Position numbers and translations under genes: made by a program. A DNA stretch of 64,000 bases from Sphaerotilus sulfidivorans (GTDB lineage Bacteria; Pseudomonadota; Gammaproteobacteria; Burkholderiales; Burkholderiaceae_C), in assembly GCF_013426975.1 (NCBI RefSeq), contig NZ_JACCPY010000020.1:1-64000 (forward strand). Direction: 5' to 3'. This document shows, piece by piece, positions 55,919 to 64,000 of the stretch. The number at the start of each line of letters is the position of its first letter. Within the stretch, counting starts at the first letter, position 1. The notes under the pieces are model-generated. The model was not told the DNA's origin and did not search any database. It worked only from the letters and a program-made list of their open reading frames with translations.

Positions 55919-56656
55919 TCAGCCCATGTGCAGACCGCCGTTGCAGGAGAAGTCCGCGCCGGTGGTGAAGCCCGAGTCCTCGCCTGCCAGCCAGCCGACG
56001 ATCGAGCCGATTTCCTCCGGCGTGCCCAGGCGCCTGACCGGAATGGTGGCGATGATCTTGTCGAGCACGTCCGGACGGATCGCGCGGACCATGTCGGTGC
56101 CGATGTAGCCCGGGCTCACGGTGTTGACGGTCACGCCCTTGGCGGCCAGCTCCTGCGCCAGCGCCATCGTGAAGCCGTGCATGCCGGCCTTGGCGGCCGA
56201 GTAGTTGGTCTGGCCAGCTTGGCCCTTCTCGCCGTTGACCGAAGAGATCTGGATGATGCGACCGAAACCGCGCTCGACCATGTCGCCGACCACCTGCTTG
56301 GTGACGTTGAACATCGAGGTCAGGTTGGTGCTGATGACCGCGTCCCAGTCCTCGCGGCTCATCTTCAGGAACATGCGGTCCTTGGTGATGCCGGCGTTGT
56401 TGACCAGCACGTCGATCGGACCGTGCTCGGCCTTGGCCTTGGCGAAGGCCTCGACGGTCGAGTCCCAGTCGGCGACGTTGCCGACCGAGGCGTAGAAGGT
56501 GTAGCCGGCCGCAGCCTGCTCGTCGAGCCACTTCTGGAAGTCACGGGTCGGGCCGCAGCCGGCGATGACCTTGAAGCCGTCCTTGTGCAGACGACGGCAG
56601 ATCGAGGTGCCGATGCCCCCCATGCCGCCGGTGACGTATGCGATTTTCTGTGCCAT
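55919..56656 (-). CDS. phaB: Acetoacetyl-CoA reductase
   Basis: PhaB makes (R)-3-hydroxybutyryl-CoA for polyhydroxybutyrate with NADPH. The 245-residue short-chain dehydrogenase has AYVTGGMGGIGTSICRRLHK (TGxxxGIG), LVNNAGITKDRMF, catalytic Ser in IIQISSVNGEKGQAGQ and Tyr-Lys in TNYSAAKAGMHGF. The start at 56656 has AAGGAGAG upstream; the longer open frame is not used. It is the last gene of phaC-phaA-phaB. Confidence 0.95.
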   Translation of the reverse strand: MAQKIAYVTGGMGGIGTSICRRLHKDGFKVIAGCGPTRDFQKWLDEQAAAGYTFYASVGNVADWDSTVEAFAKAKAEHGPIDVLVNNAGITKDRMFLKMSREDWDAVISTNLTSMFNVTKQVVGDMVERGFGRIIQISSVNGEKGQAGQTNYSAAKAGMHGFTMALAQELAAKGVTVNTVSPGYIGTDMVRAIRPDVLDKIIATIPVRRLGTPEEIGSIVGWLAGEDSGFTTGADFSCNGGLHMG

Positions 56657-56735
56657 GTCTGTCTCTCCTTGTGATGGGTCTGCGCTCACAGCGAGCGCAG
56701 ACGAGTGAAGGCTCGCGAAAAGGACCGGAGGGAAA

Positions 56736-57914
56736 TCAGCGCTCGACCGTCAGCGCGACACCCATGCCACCGCCGATGCACAGCGAGGCGATGCCCTTCT
56801 TCGCGTCACGGCGCTGCATCTCGTGCAGCAGCGTGACCAGGATGCGGCAGCCGGAGGCGCCGATCGGGTGACCGATGGCGATCGCGCCGCCATTGACGTT
56901 GACCTTCGACAGGTCCCAGCCCATTTCCTGGTGGACCGCGCAGGCCTGGGCCGCGAAGGCCTCGTTGATCTCGAGCAGGTCGAGATCGGCGGCGGACCAG
57001 CCGGCACGCTCGAGCGCGCGGCGGGCGGCCGGCACCGGGCCCATGCCCATGAAGGCCGGATCCAGGCCGGCGCTGGCGTAGGAGGCGATGCGCGCCATCG
57101 GCTTCAGGCCCAGCGCCTCGGCCTTGGCGGCCGACATCAGCATCACGGCGGCGGCGCCGTCGTTGATGCCCGAAGCATTGCCCGCAGTGACCGAGCCCGC
57201 CTTGTCGAAGGCCGGACGCAGGCCGCCCAGCACATCCAGGCTGGTCTTGCGGTTGATGAACTCGTCCTTGGCGAAGACGACCGGATCACCCTTCTTCTGC
57301 GGAATCGAGACCGGCACGATCTCGTCGTCGAAGCGGCCGGCGTCCTGGGCGGCGGCGGCCTTCTGCTGCGAGGCCAGCGCCAGCGCGTCCTGCATCTCGC
57401 GGGTGATGCCGTACTTCTTGGCGACGTTCTCGGCGGTGATGCCCATGTGGTACTGGTTGTACACATCCCACAGGCCGTCGTTGATCATGGTGTCGACCAG
57501 CTTCCAGTCGCCCATGCGCTGGCCGTCGCGCGAGTTCGGCAGCACATGCGGGCTGGCGCTCATGTTCTCCTGGCCGCCCGCGATGATGATCTCGGAATCG
57601 CCGTCACGGATGGCCTGGGCGCCCAGCATCACCGCCTTCAGGCCCGAGCCGCAGACCTTGTTGATGGTCATCGCCGGCACGCCCTGCGGCAGGCCGGACT
57701 TGATGACGGACTGGCGGGCCGGGTTCTGGCCCGAGCCGGCGGTCAGCACCTGGCCGAGAATGACTTCGCCGATCTGCTCGCCGGACAGGCCCGTGCGCTG
57801 CAGCAGCGAGCGGATGACCGTGGCGCCCAGCTCAGGCGCTGCAGTCTTGGCCAGCGTGCCTCCGAACTTGCCCACGGCGGTACGTGCCGCTGCAACGATC
57901 ACGATGTCGGTCAT
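56736..57914 (-). CDS. phaA: Acetyl-CoA C-acetyltransferase (beta-ketothiolase)
   Basis: PhaA condenses two acetyl-CoA to acetoacetyl-CoA. The 392-residue thiolase has Cys88 in [20 protein letters not shown], the histidine in [20 protein letters not shown] and the C-terminal cysteine in [16 protein letters not shown]. All catalytic residues are present. It lies between phaC (71 bases) and phaB (79 bases). Confidence 0.95.
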   Translation of the reverse strand: MTDIVIVAAARTAVGKFGGTLAKTAAPELGATVIRSLLQRTGLSGEQIGEVILGQVLTAGSGQNPARQSVIKSGLPQGVPAMTINKVCGSGLKAVMLGAQAIRDGDSEIIIAGGQENMSASPHVLPNSRDGQRMGDWKLVDTMINDGLWDVYNQYHMGITAENVAKKYGITREMQDALALASQQKAAAAQDAGRFDDEIVPVSIPQKKGDPVVFAKDEFINRKTSLDVLGGLRPAFDKAGSVTAGNASGINDGAAAVMLMSAAKAEALGLKPMARIASYASAGLDPAFMGMGPVPAARRALERAGWSAADLDLLEINEAFAAQACAVHQEMGWDLSKVNVNGGAIAIGHPIGASGCRILVTLLHEMQRRDAKKGIASLCIGGGMGVALTVER

Positions 57915-57985
57915 GCGTTTTCTCCTGATTCAGTGTCCAGTGGGTCCTTTGCGGACCGCGGTTGAAAGACGGGCACGCCGCGTCG

Positions 57986-59692
57986 TCAGACCTTCTGCTT
58001 GACGTAGCGCCCCGGAGCCGGCTCGATGACCTTGTGCTGGCGGTTGCCATAGGCCTTCGGCGCGGCCTTCTTCTTGCCGGCGTGCTGCGCCAGCCAGTCG
58101 GCCCAGTCCGGCCACCAGCTGCCCGGCACCGAAGTGGCACCGGCCAGCCAGTCGTCGGCCGAGGCCGGCAGTTCGTCGTTCGTCCAGAAGTTGCGCTTCT
58201 TCTTGGCCGGCGGATTGACCACGCCGGCGATGTGCCCGGAAGCGCCCAGCACGAAGCGCCGCGGGCCCTTGAACAGCTTCGTGCTCTGGTAGGCAGCGTC
58301 CCACGGCACGATGTGGTCCTCGCGCGAGGCGTAGAGATAGACCGGTGCCTCGATCCTGCCGATGTCGACCTTCTCGCCGCAGACGGTCAGCGCGCCCGGC
58401 ACCTTGAGCTTGTCCTCGAGGTAGGTGTGACGCAGATACCAGCAGTACATGTTGCCCGGCAGGTTGGTGCTGTCGGAGTTCCAGTACAGCAGGTCGAACG
58501 GCGGCGGCGTCTCGCCCTTCAGGTAGTTGCCGACCACATAGTTCCAGACCAGATCGTTCGGGCGCAGGAAGCTGAAGGTGGCCGCCAGCTCCTTGCCGCG
58601 CAGCATGCCCGGGCCCTGCGGCGCATCCGCGCCGATGGTCATCTCGCGCAGCCGCACCGAGGTCTCGTCGACGAAGATGTCGAGAATGCCGGTGTTGCTG
58701 AAGTCCAGCAGCGTGGTCAGCAGCGTGACGCTGGCCGCCGGCTGCTCGCCGCGCGCGGCCAGCACCGCCAGCGCAGTGGTCAGGATGGTGCCGCCGACGC
58801 AGAAGCCCAGCGTGTCGATCGTGTCGCTGCCGCCGATCTCCTGGACCACCCGGATGGCCTGGATGACCGCCTTCTCGATGTAGTCGTCCCAGGTGAAGGC
58901 GGCCATGTCGTCGCCGGGATTGCGCCAGCTGACGACGAAGAGGCGGTGGCCCTGCTCGACGGTGTAGCGGATGACGGAGTTGTCCGGCTGCAGGTCGAGG
59001 ATGTAGTACTTGTTGATGCACGGCGGCACGAACAGCATCGGGCGCTCGTGCACCTGCGCGGTCAGCGGCTTGTACTCGATGAGCTGGAACAGCTCGTTCT
59101 CGAACACGACCGCACCCTCGCTGGTGGCGACGTTGCGGCCGACCTCGAAGACCGACTCGTCGGTCTGCGAGACATGGCCCTGGCGGATGTCGTTGACCAG
59201 CTGCTGCACGCCCTGGGCGATGCTCTCGCCGCGGGTTTCCAGCGCCCTCTTCTGCGCCTCGGGATTGAGCGCCAGATAATTGGACGGGGCGCTGGCATCG
59301 ATCCATTGCTGGACCGCGAAGCGGATGCGGGTACGGGTTTTCTCGTCCCCCTGCACCGCCTCGGCCAATTGCATCAGCGTGCGGGCGTTGAGCAGATAGC
59401 TGGCCGCCGCAAAACCGGAAGCCGGATTGTCGGTCCACTCGGCGGTGGCAAAACGGCGATCCTTCGGCAGGCTGACCTTGCCGCCGGACTGCAGCCCGGC
59501 ATTCCAGAGCTCGGCGGCCTCCTTCAGGTATTCACCCTGGATGCGGGCCAGCTCCTGAGGCGGGATCTGCATGCGCGAGAACGTGAGCAGGTTCTCGCCG
59601 ACACTCTGGCCCATGCCCTGCAGCTTCTCGCCGGTCCGCCCGAAGGCGGACAGGTCGGGCAGGTTGAACGTCGACGGGTCGAAAGGGTTCAT
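57986..59692 (-). CDS. phaC: Class I polyhydroxyalkanoate synthase
   Basis: PhaC polymerises hydroxyacyl-CoA on granule surfaces. The 568-residue product has the lipase-like box GFCVGGT with nucleophile Cys298, the Asp in YLYASREDHIVPWDAAY, the histidine in VLGASGHIAGVVNPPAKKKR, and an N-terminal region (LLTFSRMQIPPQELARIQGE) typical of class I. A GGAGGAGATGA ribosome site precedes the ATG. It is the first gene of the operon. Confidence 0.96.
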   Translation of the reverse strand: MNPFDPSTFNLPDLSAFGRTGEKLQGMGQSVGENLLTFSRMQIPPQELARIQGEYLKEAAELWNAGLQSGGKVSLPKDRRFATAEWTDNPASGFAAASYLLNARTLMQLAEAVQGDEKTRTRIRFAVQQWIDASAPSNYLALNPEAQKRALETRGESIAQGVQQLVNDIRQGHVSQTDESVFEVGRNVATSEGAVVFENELFQLIEYKPLTAQVHERPMLFVPPCINKYYILDLQPDNSVIRYTVEQGHRLFVVSWRNPGDDMAAFTWDDYIEKAVIQAIRVVQEIGGSDTIDTLGFCVGGTILTTALAVLAARGEQPAASVTLLTTLLDFSNTGILDIFVDETSVRLREMTIGADAPQGPGMLRGKELAATFSFLRPNDLVWNYVVGNYLKGETPPPFDLLYWNSDSTNLPGNMYCWYLRHTYLEDKLKVPGALTVCGEKVDIGRIEAPVYLYASREDHIVPWDAAYQSTKLFKGPRRFVLGASGHIAGVVNPPAKKKRNFWTNDELPASADDWLAGATSVPGSWWPDWADWLAQHAGKKKAAPKAYGNRQHKVIEPAPGRYVKQKV

Positions 59693-59785
59693 TCATCTCC
59701 TCCGAAGGCACGGTATCTGCGTTCAGAGGCATTATGCACGGCCATTTCATACAGAACCCTTTCTCCGGCACCGCAGGAAACCCCC

Positions 59786-60082
59786 ATGTACCTGATTGCG
59801 ATCGCGTGGCTTTATGTCAGCTTGATGATGGCCGCCGCCGAGGCGATGCACCCGCAGGGCACGATAATTGGCGCGATCTTCACCTTCCTGCTCTATGGCG
59901 CGCTGCCGCTGTCGATCGTCATGTACCTGATGGGCACACCGATGCGGCGCCGGGCGCGGCACCTTCAGGAGCAGGCCGAACGCGCAAAAGCCCAAGAGCT
60001 TGATGCCGATCAAACGGAAACCCGGGCCACCGCGGGAAAACCCGAAACAAGTGCTCACGATTTGCCGCACAAGGAATCGTAA
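59786..60082 (+). CDS. Small two-helix membrane protein of unknown function
   Basis: The 98-residue product has two hydrophobic spans (YLIAIAWLYVSLMMAAAEAM, about 2-21; GAIFTFLLYGALPLSIVMYL, about 29-48), then a charged coiled tail (MRRRARHLQEQAERAKAQEL). CAGGAAA precedes the ATG. It is divergent from phaC. Similar short proteins of unknown role occur in Burkholderiales, and I cannot name the family. Confidence 0.7.
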   Translation: MYLIAIAWLYVSLMMAAAEAMHPQGTIIGAIFTFLLYGALPLSIVMYLMGTPMRRRARHLQEQAERAKAQELDADQTETRATAGKPETSAHDLPHKES

Positions 60083-60154
60083 GACACGGCCCAGTACCCA
60101 TTTTTAGTCGGATTGCAGCAACAGCCGGACGGAAATTCCGCACGAATGCTCAGG

Positions 60155-61009
60155 TCAGCCGCCAGATTGGGGCGTGATTGCCGGACCAAGCCAGACCAGC
60201 GCGGCCATGCGGCCGGTGCAGGCACTGTGGCGATAGGAGAAATACCGCGCCGGATCGTTGCGCGTGCACCACGACAGGCTGCTGTCGTTGCCGCCCAGCG
60301 CCATCACCCCGGCGCGACGCAGGCGCTCGCGGCCCAGCGCAGCCAGATCCAGCATCGATCGCCCCTGGCCGCCTGGCGAAGGCTGGTGAAAGGCGCTGCG
60401 CTCAGCCGCCGCCGTGCCGAGAAAGGCGGCCACCACTTCCGGGCCGACCTCGAAATGCGTCGGACCGATGCAGGGCCCGAGCCAGCACTCGATCTCGTCC
60501 GGTGCGGCGCCCGCCAGACGGCACACCCGCGCGAGCGTGGCCTCGAGCACGCCGGCAGCCAGTCCGCGCCAGCCCGCATGGGCCGCGCCGACCGCCCGGC
60601 CCTGCCGGTCGGCGAACAGCACCGGCAGGCAGTCGGCCACCTGGATCTCGCAGGCGCGGCCCGACGCGGCGGTCGCGCAGCCATCGGCGCGCACGCGCTC
60701 GGCCGGCGGCACCTCCTCGGCGCCCGGCGGCAGCGTCTCCAGCGTGCAGACCTCGGCGCCGTGGACCTGCGCCAGCAGCACGCTGGGGCGGCCGATCGCC
60801 GCATGCAGCCGTGTGCGGTTCTCGCGCACCGCCAGCGGATCGTCGCCGACCTCGTCGCGCAGATTCAGGCTGTCCCAGGGCGCCTGGCTCACGCCGCCGG
60901 CGCGGGTGGTCATCACCGCGCCGACGCGCGGACTGGAGAAGACCGGGCGCAGCCAGTCGGCCGGCCAGGCCGTGTCGATCGGAGCCGGCACCGGCTCAGG
61001 CCTCGGCAT
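60155..61009 (-). CDS. pgeF: Peptidoglycan editing factor PgeF (multicopper polyphenol oxidase/laccase-like, YfiH)
   Basis: PgeF-type proteins prevent wrong residues entering peptidoglycan and were earlier called laccase-like. The 284-residue product has the family copper/zinc-site residues: LLAQVHGAEVCTLE, QVADCLPVLFADRQGRAVGA and AAHAGWRGLAAGVLE, plus WLGPCIGPTHFEVG. It overlaps the end of maiA by 14 bases, so the two are translated from one message. Confidence 0.92.
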   Translation of the reverse strand: MPRPEPVPAPIDTAWPADWLRPVFSSPRVGAVMTTRAGGVSQAPWDSLNLRDEVGDDPLAVRENRTRLHAAIGRPSVLLAQVHGAEVCTLETLPPGAEEVPPAERVRADGCATAASGRACEIQVADCLPVLFADRQGRAVGAAHAGWRGLAAGVLEATLARVCRLAGAAPDEIECWLGPCIGPTHFEVGPEVVAAFLGTAAAERSAFHQPSPGGQGRSMLDLAALGRERLRRAGVMALGGNDSSLSWCTRNDPARYFSYRHSACTGRMAALVWLGPAITPQSGG

Positions 61010-61637
61010 CGGGGCAGGACGAGGGCTGGGCGGCCTGGAAGGCCGGCCGTGCCATGCAGGCCTCGAAGACGCGCATCACCGTCGGCACATGGTCGAGGCG
61101 GCAGTGGAAGCGCTGCGCATTGAAGATCTGCGGCACCAGCACGCAGTCGGCCAGCGTCGGCGTGTCGCCATGGCAGAAGGCGCCGGTGGCGGCGTCGGCG
61201 GCCAGACGGCGCTCGACGACCTCCAGCCCGCTCTCGACCCAGTGGCGATACCAGGCGTTCTTCGCGTCCTCGCTGGCGCCGAGCTCCTTGACCAGATAGC
61301 GCAGCACGCGCAGGTTGTTCAGCGGATGGATCTCGCAGGCGATGTCCAGCGCCAGCGAGCGCACCCGCGCGCGGCCGAGCGGATCGCGCGGCAGCAGCGC
61401 CGGCTCGGGATGGACCTCGTCGAGGTATTCGATGATGGCCAGCGACTGCGTCAGCGTCGCGTCGCCGTCCTGCAGCAGCGGCACCAGCCGCTGCGGGGAG
61501 ATCTCGGCATAGGGCGCGTCGAGCTGCTCGTTGCGCACCAGATGCACGCCGCGATAGTCGTAGGGCAGGCCCTTGAGCGCCAGCGCGATGCGCACGCGAA
61601 AGGATGCGGAGGAACGGAAGTAGCTGTACAGGTCCAT
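60996..61637 (-). CDS. maiA: Maleylacetoacetate isomerase (zeta-class GST)
   Basis: MaiA isomerises maleylacetoacetate to fumarylacetoacetate in tyrosine/homogentisate breakdown with glutathione. The 213-residue product starts LYSYFRSSASFRVRIALALK, with the SSxxxRVRIAL signature, then NPQ-like ISPQRLVPLLQDGDATLTQS, and the C-terminal GDTPTLADCVLVPQIFNAQR. No other homogentisate genes are near. Its function may also extend to maleylpyruvate-type substrates. Confidence 0.88.
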   Translation of the reverse strand: MDLYSYFRSSASFRVRIALALKGLPYDYRGVHLVRNEQLDAPYAEISPQRLVPLLQDGDATLTQSLAIIEYLDEVHPEPALLPRDPLGRARVRSLALDIACEIHPLNNLRVLRYLVKELGASEDAKNAWYRHWVESGLEVVERRLAADAATGAFCHGDTPTLADCVLVPQIFNAQRFHCRLDHVPTVMRVFEACMARPAFQAAQPSSCPDAEA

Positions 61638-61754
61638 GGCTTGCAGGTCTCCTCGGTCAGCGAAGCGGCGCGCCGCGCCGCGGCATGAACGACTCCTCGT
61701 TGTTCGTGTTCATTGTTTCAGATCATGCCATGCACGGCGCACTACACTGGCCGG

Positions 61755-62300
61755 ATGCTCCTGCCGCGCCGTATCAAGCACTGCCGCGAATGCGGCTCCC
61801 CGGTCGACTACCGCATTCCTGCGGACGACAACCGCGAACGCGCCACCTGCCCCGCCTGCGCGACCATCCACTACGAGAACCCGCTCAATGTCGTCGGCAC
61901 CGTGCCGTTCTGGCAGGACAGCGTGCTGCTGTGCCGGCGCAACATCGAGCCCCGGCACGGCTTCTGGACGCTGCCCGCCGGCTTCATGGAGCTGGGCGAA
62001 ACCGCCGCCGAGGGCGCGCTGCGCGAGACGCACGAGGAGGCCGGCGCCCGCATCGAGCTGCTGGAGCTGTTCTCGCTGCTGAACGTGGTGCGGGTCGGCC
62101 AGGTGCATTTCTTCTACCGCGCCCGGCTGCTCGACACCCGCTTCGACCCGGGCCCGGAGACGATCGAGGCGCGGCTGTTCCGCCATGACGAGATTCCCTG
62201 GGACGAACTCGCCTTCCGCACGGTGCGCCTGACGCTGGAGCGCTATTTCGCCGACCAGGCGCGCGGTCAATACGGACTGCACTGCGCCGATATCGCCTGA
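61755..62300 (+). CDS. NUDIX hydrolase with N-terminal zinc ribbon
   Basis: The 181-residue product from 61755 has a zinc ribbon (HCRECGSP ... CPACATIHYENP) and a NUDIX box (GFMELGETAAEGALRETHEE then AGARI) after WTLPAGF. This pattern is seen in ADP-ribose/FAD/NADH pyrophosphatases of the NudC-like group; the substrate is unknown. ATGs at 61713 and 61725 are other possible starts. The secretion gene follows after 20 bases. Confidence 0.87.
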   Translation: MLLPRRIKHCRECGSPVDYRIPADDNRERATCPACATIHYENPLNVVGTVPFWQDSVLLCRRNIEPRHGFWTLPAGFMELGETAAEGALRETHEEAGARIELLELFSLLNVVRVGQVHFFYRARLLDTRFDPGPETIEARLFRHDEIPWDELAFRTVRLTLERYFADQARGQYGLHCADIA

Positions 62301-62320
62301 GCCCGGACTGACTCCTGCCC

Positions 62321-64000
62321 ATGAATCCGAACCGACCCGGCGCGCCTGGCGCGCCTGCGGCGGCGACGCCCCCCGCGCCGCCGTCCGCGCCCCGCGATCC
62401 CGCCACCGAGCGTCTGCGCGAGGACCTGATCCACCCCGACCCGCTGCTCGACTGCCTGCTCGAGGTCTGCCGGCTGCACGGCGTGGCCAGCTCGCGCGCG
62501 GCGCTGTCGGCCGGGCTGCCGCTGGAGAACGGCCGACTGACACTGGCCCTGGCCGAGCGTGCCGCGCAGCGCGCCGGCCTGTCGACCAAGCTGCAGCGCC
62601 TGCGCGCCGACCGCATCGACACCGCCACGCTGCCGGCGATCCTGGTCCTGCGCGGCAGCGGCGCCTGCGTGCTGCTGGGCTGGACCGAGGACGGCGACGC
62701 CCGCGTGCTGCTGCCCGAGACCGGCCAGGGCGCGGTGGTGATGCCGCGCAAGGATCTGGCGCGGCGCCACGGCGGCGTGGTGCTGTTCGTGCGCCCGCAC
62801 TTCCGCTTCGACGAGCGCACGCCCGAGGTGCGCCGCACCCGCTCCGGCCACTGGTTCTGGAGCGCGATCGCCAGCCAGCGCGGCGTCTACCGCGACGTGC
62901 TGTGGGCGGCGCTGCTGATCAACCTGTTCGCGCTGGCCTTCCCCATCTTCACGATGAACGTGTACGACCGGGTGGTGCCCAACCATGCGGTCGAGACGCT
63001 GTGGGTGCTGGCGCTGGGCCTGCTGCTGGTGCTGCTGGCCGATCTCTACATGCGCTCGCTGCGCAGCCACTTCGTCGACGAGGCCAGCGCGCGCATCGAC
63101 GTGCAGCTCTCCTCCTCGCTGATGGAGCGGGTGCTGGGCATGCGCCTGGAGCACCGGCCGCAGTCGGTGGGCTCCTTCGCGGCCAACCTGCGCGGCTTCG
63201 AGACGGTGCGCGACTTCATCGCCTCCTCGACCGTCACCGCGATGATCGACCTGCCCTTCGCGCTGATCTTCATCGCGGTCATGGCCTGGATCTCGCCCTG
63301 GATGGTGCTGCCGGTGGTGGCGGCCTTCGTGCTGATCCTGGTGATCGGCTTCATCCTGCAGCATCGGCTGCACGAGCTGTCGGAGTCGACCTACCAGGCC
63401 AGCGCGCAGCGCAACGCCACGCTGGTGGAGGCGCTGACCGGCATCGAGACGATCAAGACCCAGGCCGCCGAGGGCGTGATCCAGGCCCGCTGGGAGCGGG
63501 TCAACCTCTTCCTGGCCCGCACCAATGTGCGCATGCGCGCGCTCTCCAGCCACGCCAGCTACGGCACGCAGTGGCTGAGCCAGATCGTCTCGCTCAGCGT
63601 GATCCTGATCGGCGTGCACCTGATCTCGCAGCGCGAGCTGACGATGGGCGCGCTGATCGCCTGCACCACGCTGGCCAGCCGCGCGCTGGCGCCGGCCGGC
63701 CAGATCGTCGGCCTGCTGATGCAGTACCAGGGTGCGCGCACCGCGCTGGAGTCGCTCGACCGCATCATGGCCCAGCCGGTCGAGCGCGAGCCGGGTGCGG
63801 CCTTCCTGCACCGGCGCGAGATCCGCGGCGACATCGAGCTGCGTGACGTGCGCTTCGCCTATCCCGGCCGCGACGATCCGGTGCTCGACGGCATCAGCCT
63901 GAAGATCGCGCGCGGCGAGCGGGTGGCGCTGATCGGCCGGGTCGGCTCGGGCAAGACCACGATCCAGAAGCTGATGCTGGGCCTGTACCAGCCCACCAGC
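62321..64000 (+). CDS. Type I secretion ABC exporter (LapB/RTX-type), C-terminus beyond window
   Basis: This permease-ATPase moves large unfolded proteins (RTX toxins, adhesins) out with an HlyD-like adaptor and TolC. The 560 visible residues have an Ala/Pro-rich start, a C39-like domain (about 40-165; LLDCLLEVCRLHGVASSRAA), six membrane helices from about 190 (VLWAALLINLFALAFPIFTM, FALIFIAVMAWISPWMVLPV), and the start of the ATPase with Walker A GRVGSGKTT at 539-547. Like LapB relatives, the peptidase-like domain is probably inactive and used for binding. The signature motif and Walker B lie outside the window. Confidence 0.9.
   Translation, partial: MNPNRPGAPGAPAAATPPAPPSAPRDPATERLREDLIHPDPLLDCLLEVCRLHGVASSRAALSAGLPLENGRLTLALAERAAQRAGLSTKLQRLRADRIDTATLPAILVLRGSGACVLLGWTEDGDARVLLPETGQGAVVMPRKDLARRHGGVVLFVRPHFRFDERTPEVRRTRSGHWFWSAIASQRGVYRDVLWAALLINLFALAFPIFTMNVYDRVVPNHAVETLWVLALGLLLVLLADLYMRSLRSHFVDEASARIDVQLSSSLMERVLGMRLEHRPQSVGSFAANLRGFETVRDFIASSTVTAMIDLPFALIFIAVMAWISPWMVLPVVAAFVLILVIGFILQHRLHELSESTYQASAQRNATLVEALTGIETIKTQAAEGVIQARWERVNLFLARTNVRMRALSSHASYGTQWLSQIVSLSVILIGVHLISQRELTMGALIACTTLASRALAPAGQIVGLLMQYQGARTALESLDRIMAQPVEREPGAAFLHRREIRGDIELRDVRFAYPGRDDPVLDGISLKIARGERVALIGRVGSGKTTIQKLMLGLYQPTS

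Overview
The window is GC-rich DNA with dense, short-spaced operons and looks like the chromosome of a betaproteobacterium. Burkholderiales, near Leptothrix/Sphaerotilus/Rubrivivax, is my best guess. The support is gene content: a BpH3-type H-NS, class I phaCAB, a paa cluster with a TetR (PaaR-like) regulator, OhrR/Ohr, and lexA under two SOS boxes. The placement is by family resemblance only. No rRNA or tRNA gene was recognised.

Layout. (1) 1-9.1 kb: a type I-F CRISPR-Cas system on the minus strand (cas1, cas2-3, csy1, csy2, csy3, csy4, leader, array). The array has six intact 28-bp repeats, and its trailer end is cut inside a seventh repeat by an IS5-family (IS903-like) element that runs off the window. 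(2) 9.2-22.8 kb: housekeeping genes: VOC protein, argA, Fe-trafficking protein, a Fur-type site before an Fe(3+)-binding protein, H-NS, NlpC/P60 hydrolase, moaA, an ispD-NYN-ispF operon, a nitrobindin-like protein, mfd and a patatin. (3) 22.9-34 kb: phenylacetate catabolism (paaGIKABCDE, tetR, a periplasmic binding protein, paaZ, divergent paaY) behind a promoter with a TetR-type operator. (4) 34-37.2 kb: ldcA, tadA, a response regulator and a small kinase, with microsatellites inside the 3' ends of ldcA and tadA.

(5) 37.4-51.5 kb: putrescine catabolism and uptake (puuB, puuD, puuA, spuC, then puuC, potFGHI). This block is split at 42.8-45.7 kb by a low-GC island that I read as integron gene cassettes without an integrase (a CALIN). 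It has three attC-like sites, cassette genes of unknown function, and an IS110-family transposase gene whose flank abuts a lone attC core. A sigma-54-type promoter precedes puuD and an ArgR-like palindrome precedes puuC. (6) 51.5-64 kb: EamA transporter, ohrR/ohr, asparaginase divergent from lexA, phaB-phaA-phaC, a small membrane protein, pgeF-maiA, a NUDIX hydrolase, and the start of a LapB-type type I secretion ABC exporter cut by the window end.

The most unusual parts are the cassette/IS110 island inside the polyamine locus, the IS insertion inside the CRISPR trailer repeat, the His-Asp repeat tail of LdcA, and the NYN nuclease gene coupled between ispD and ispF. All function calls come from reading sequence and known families; no database search was possible.
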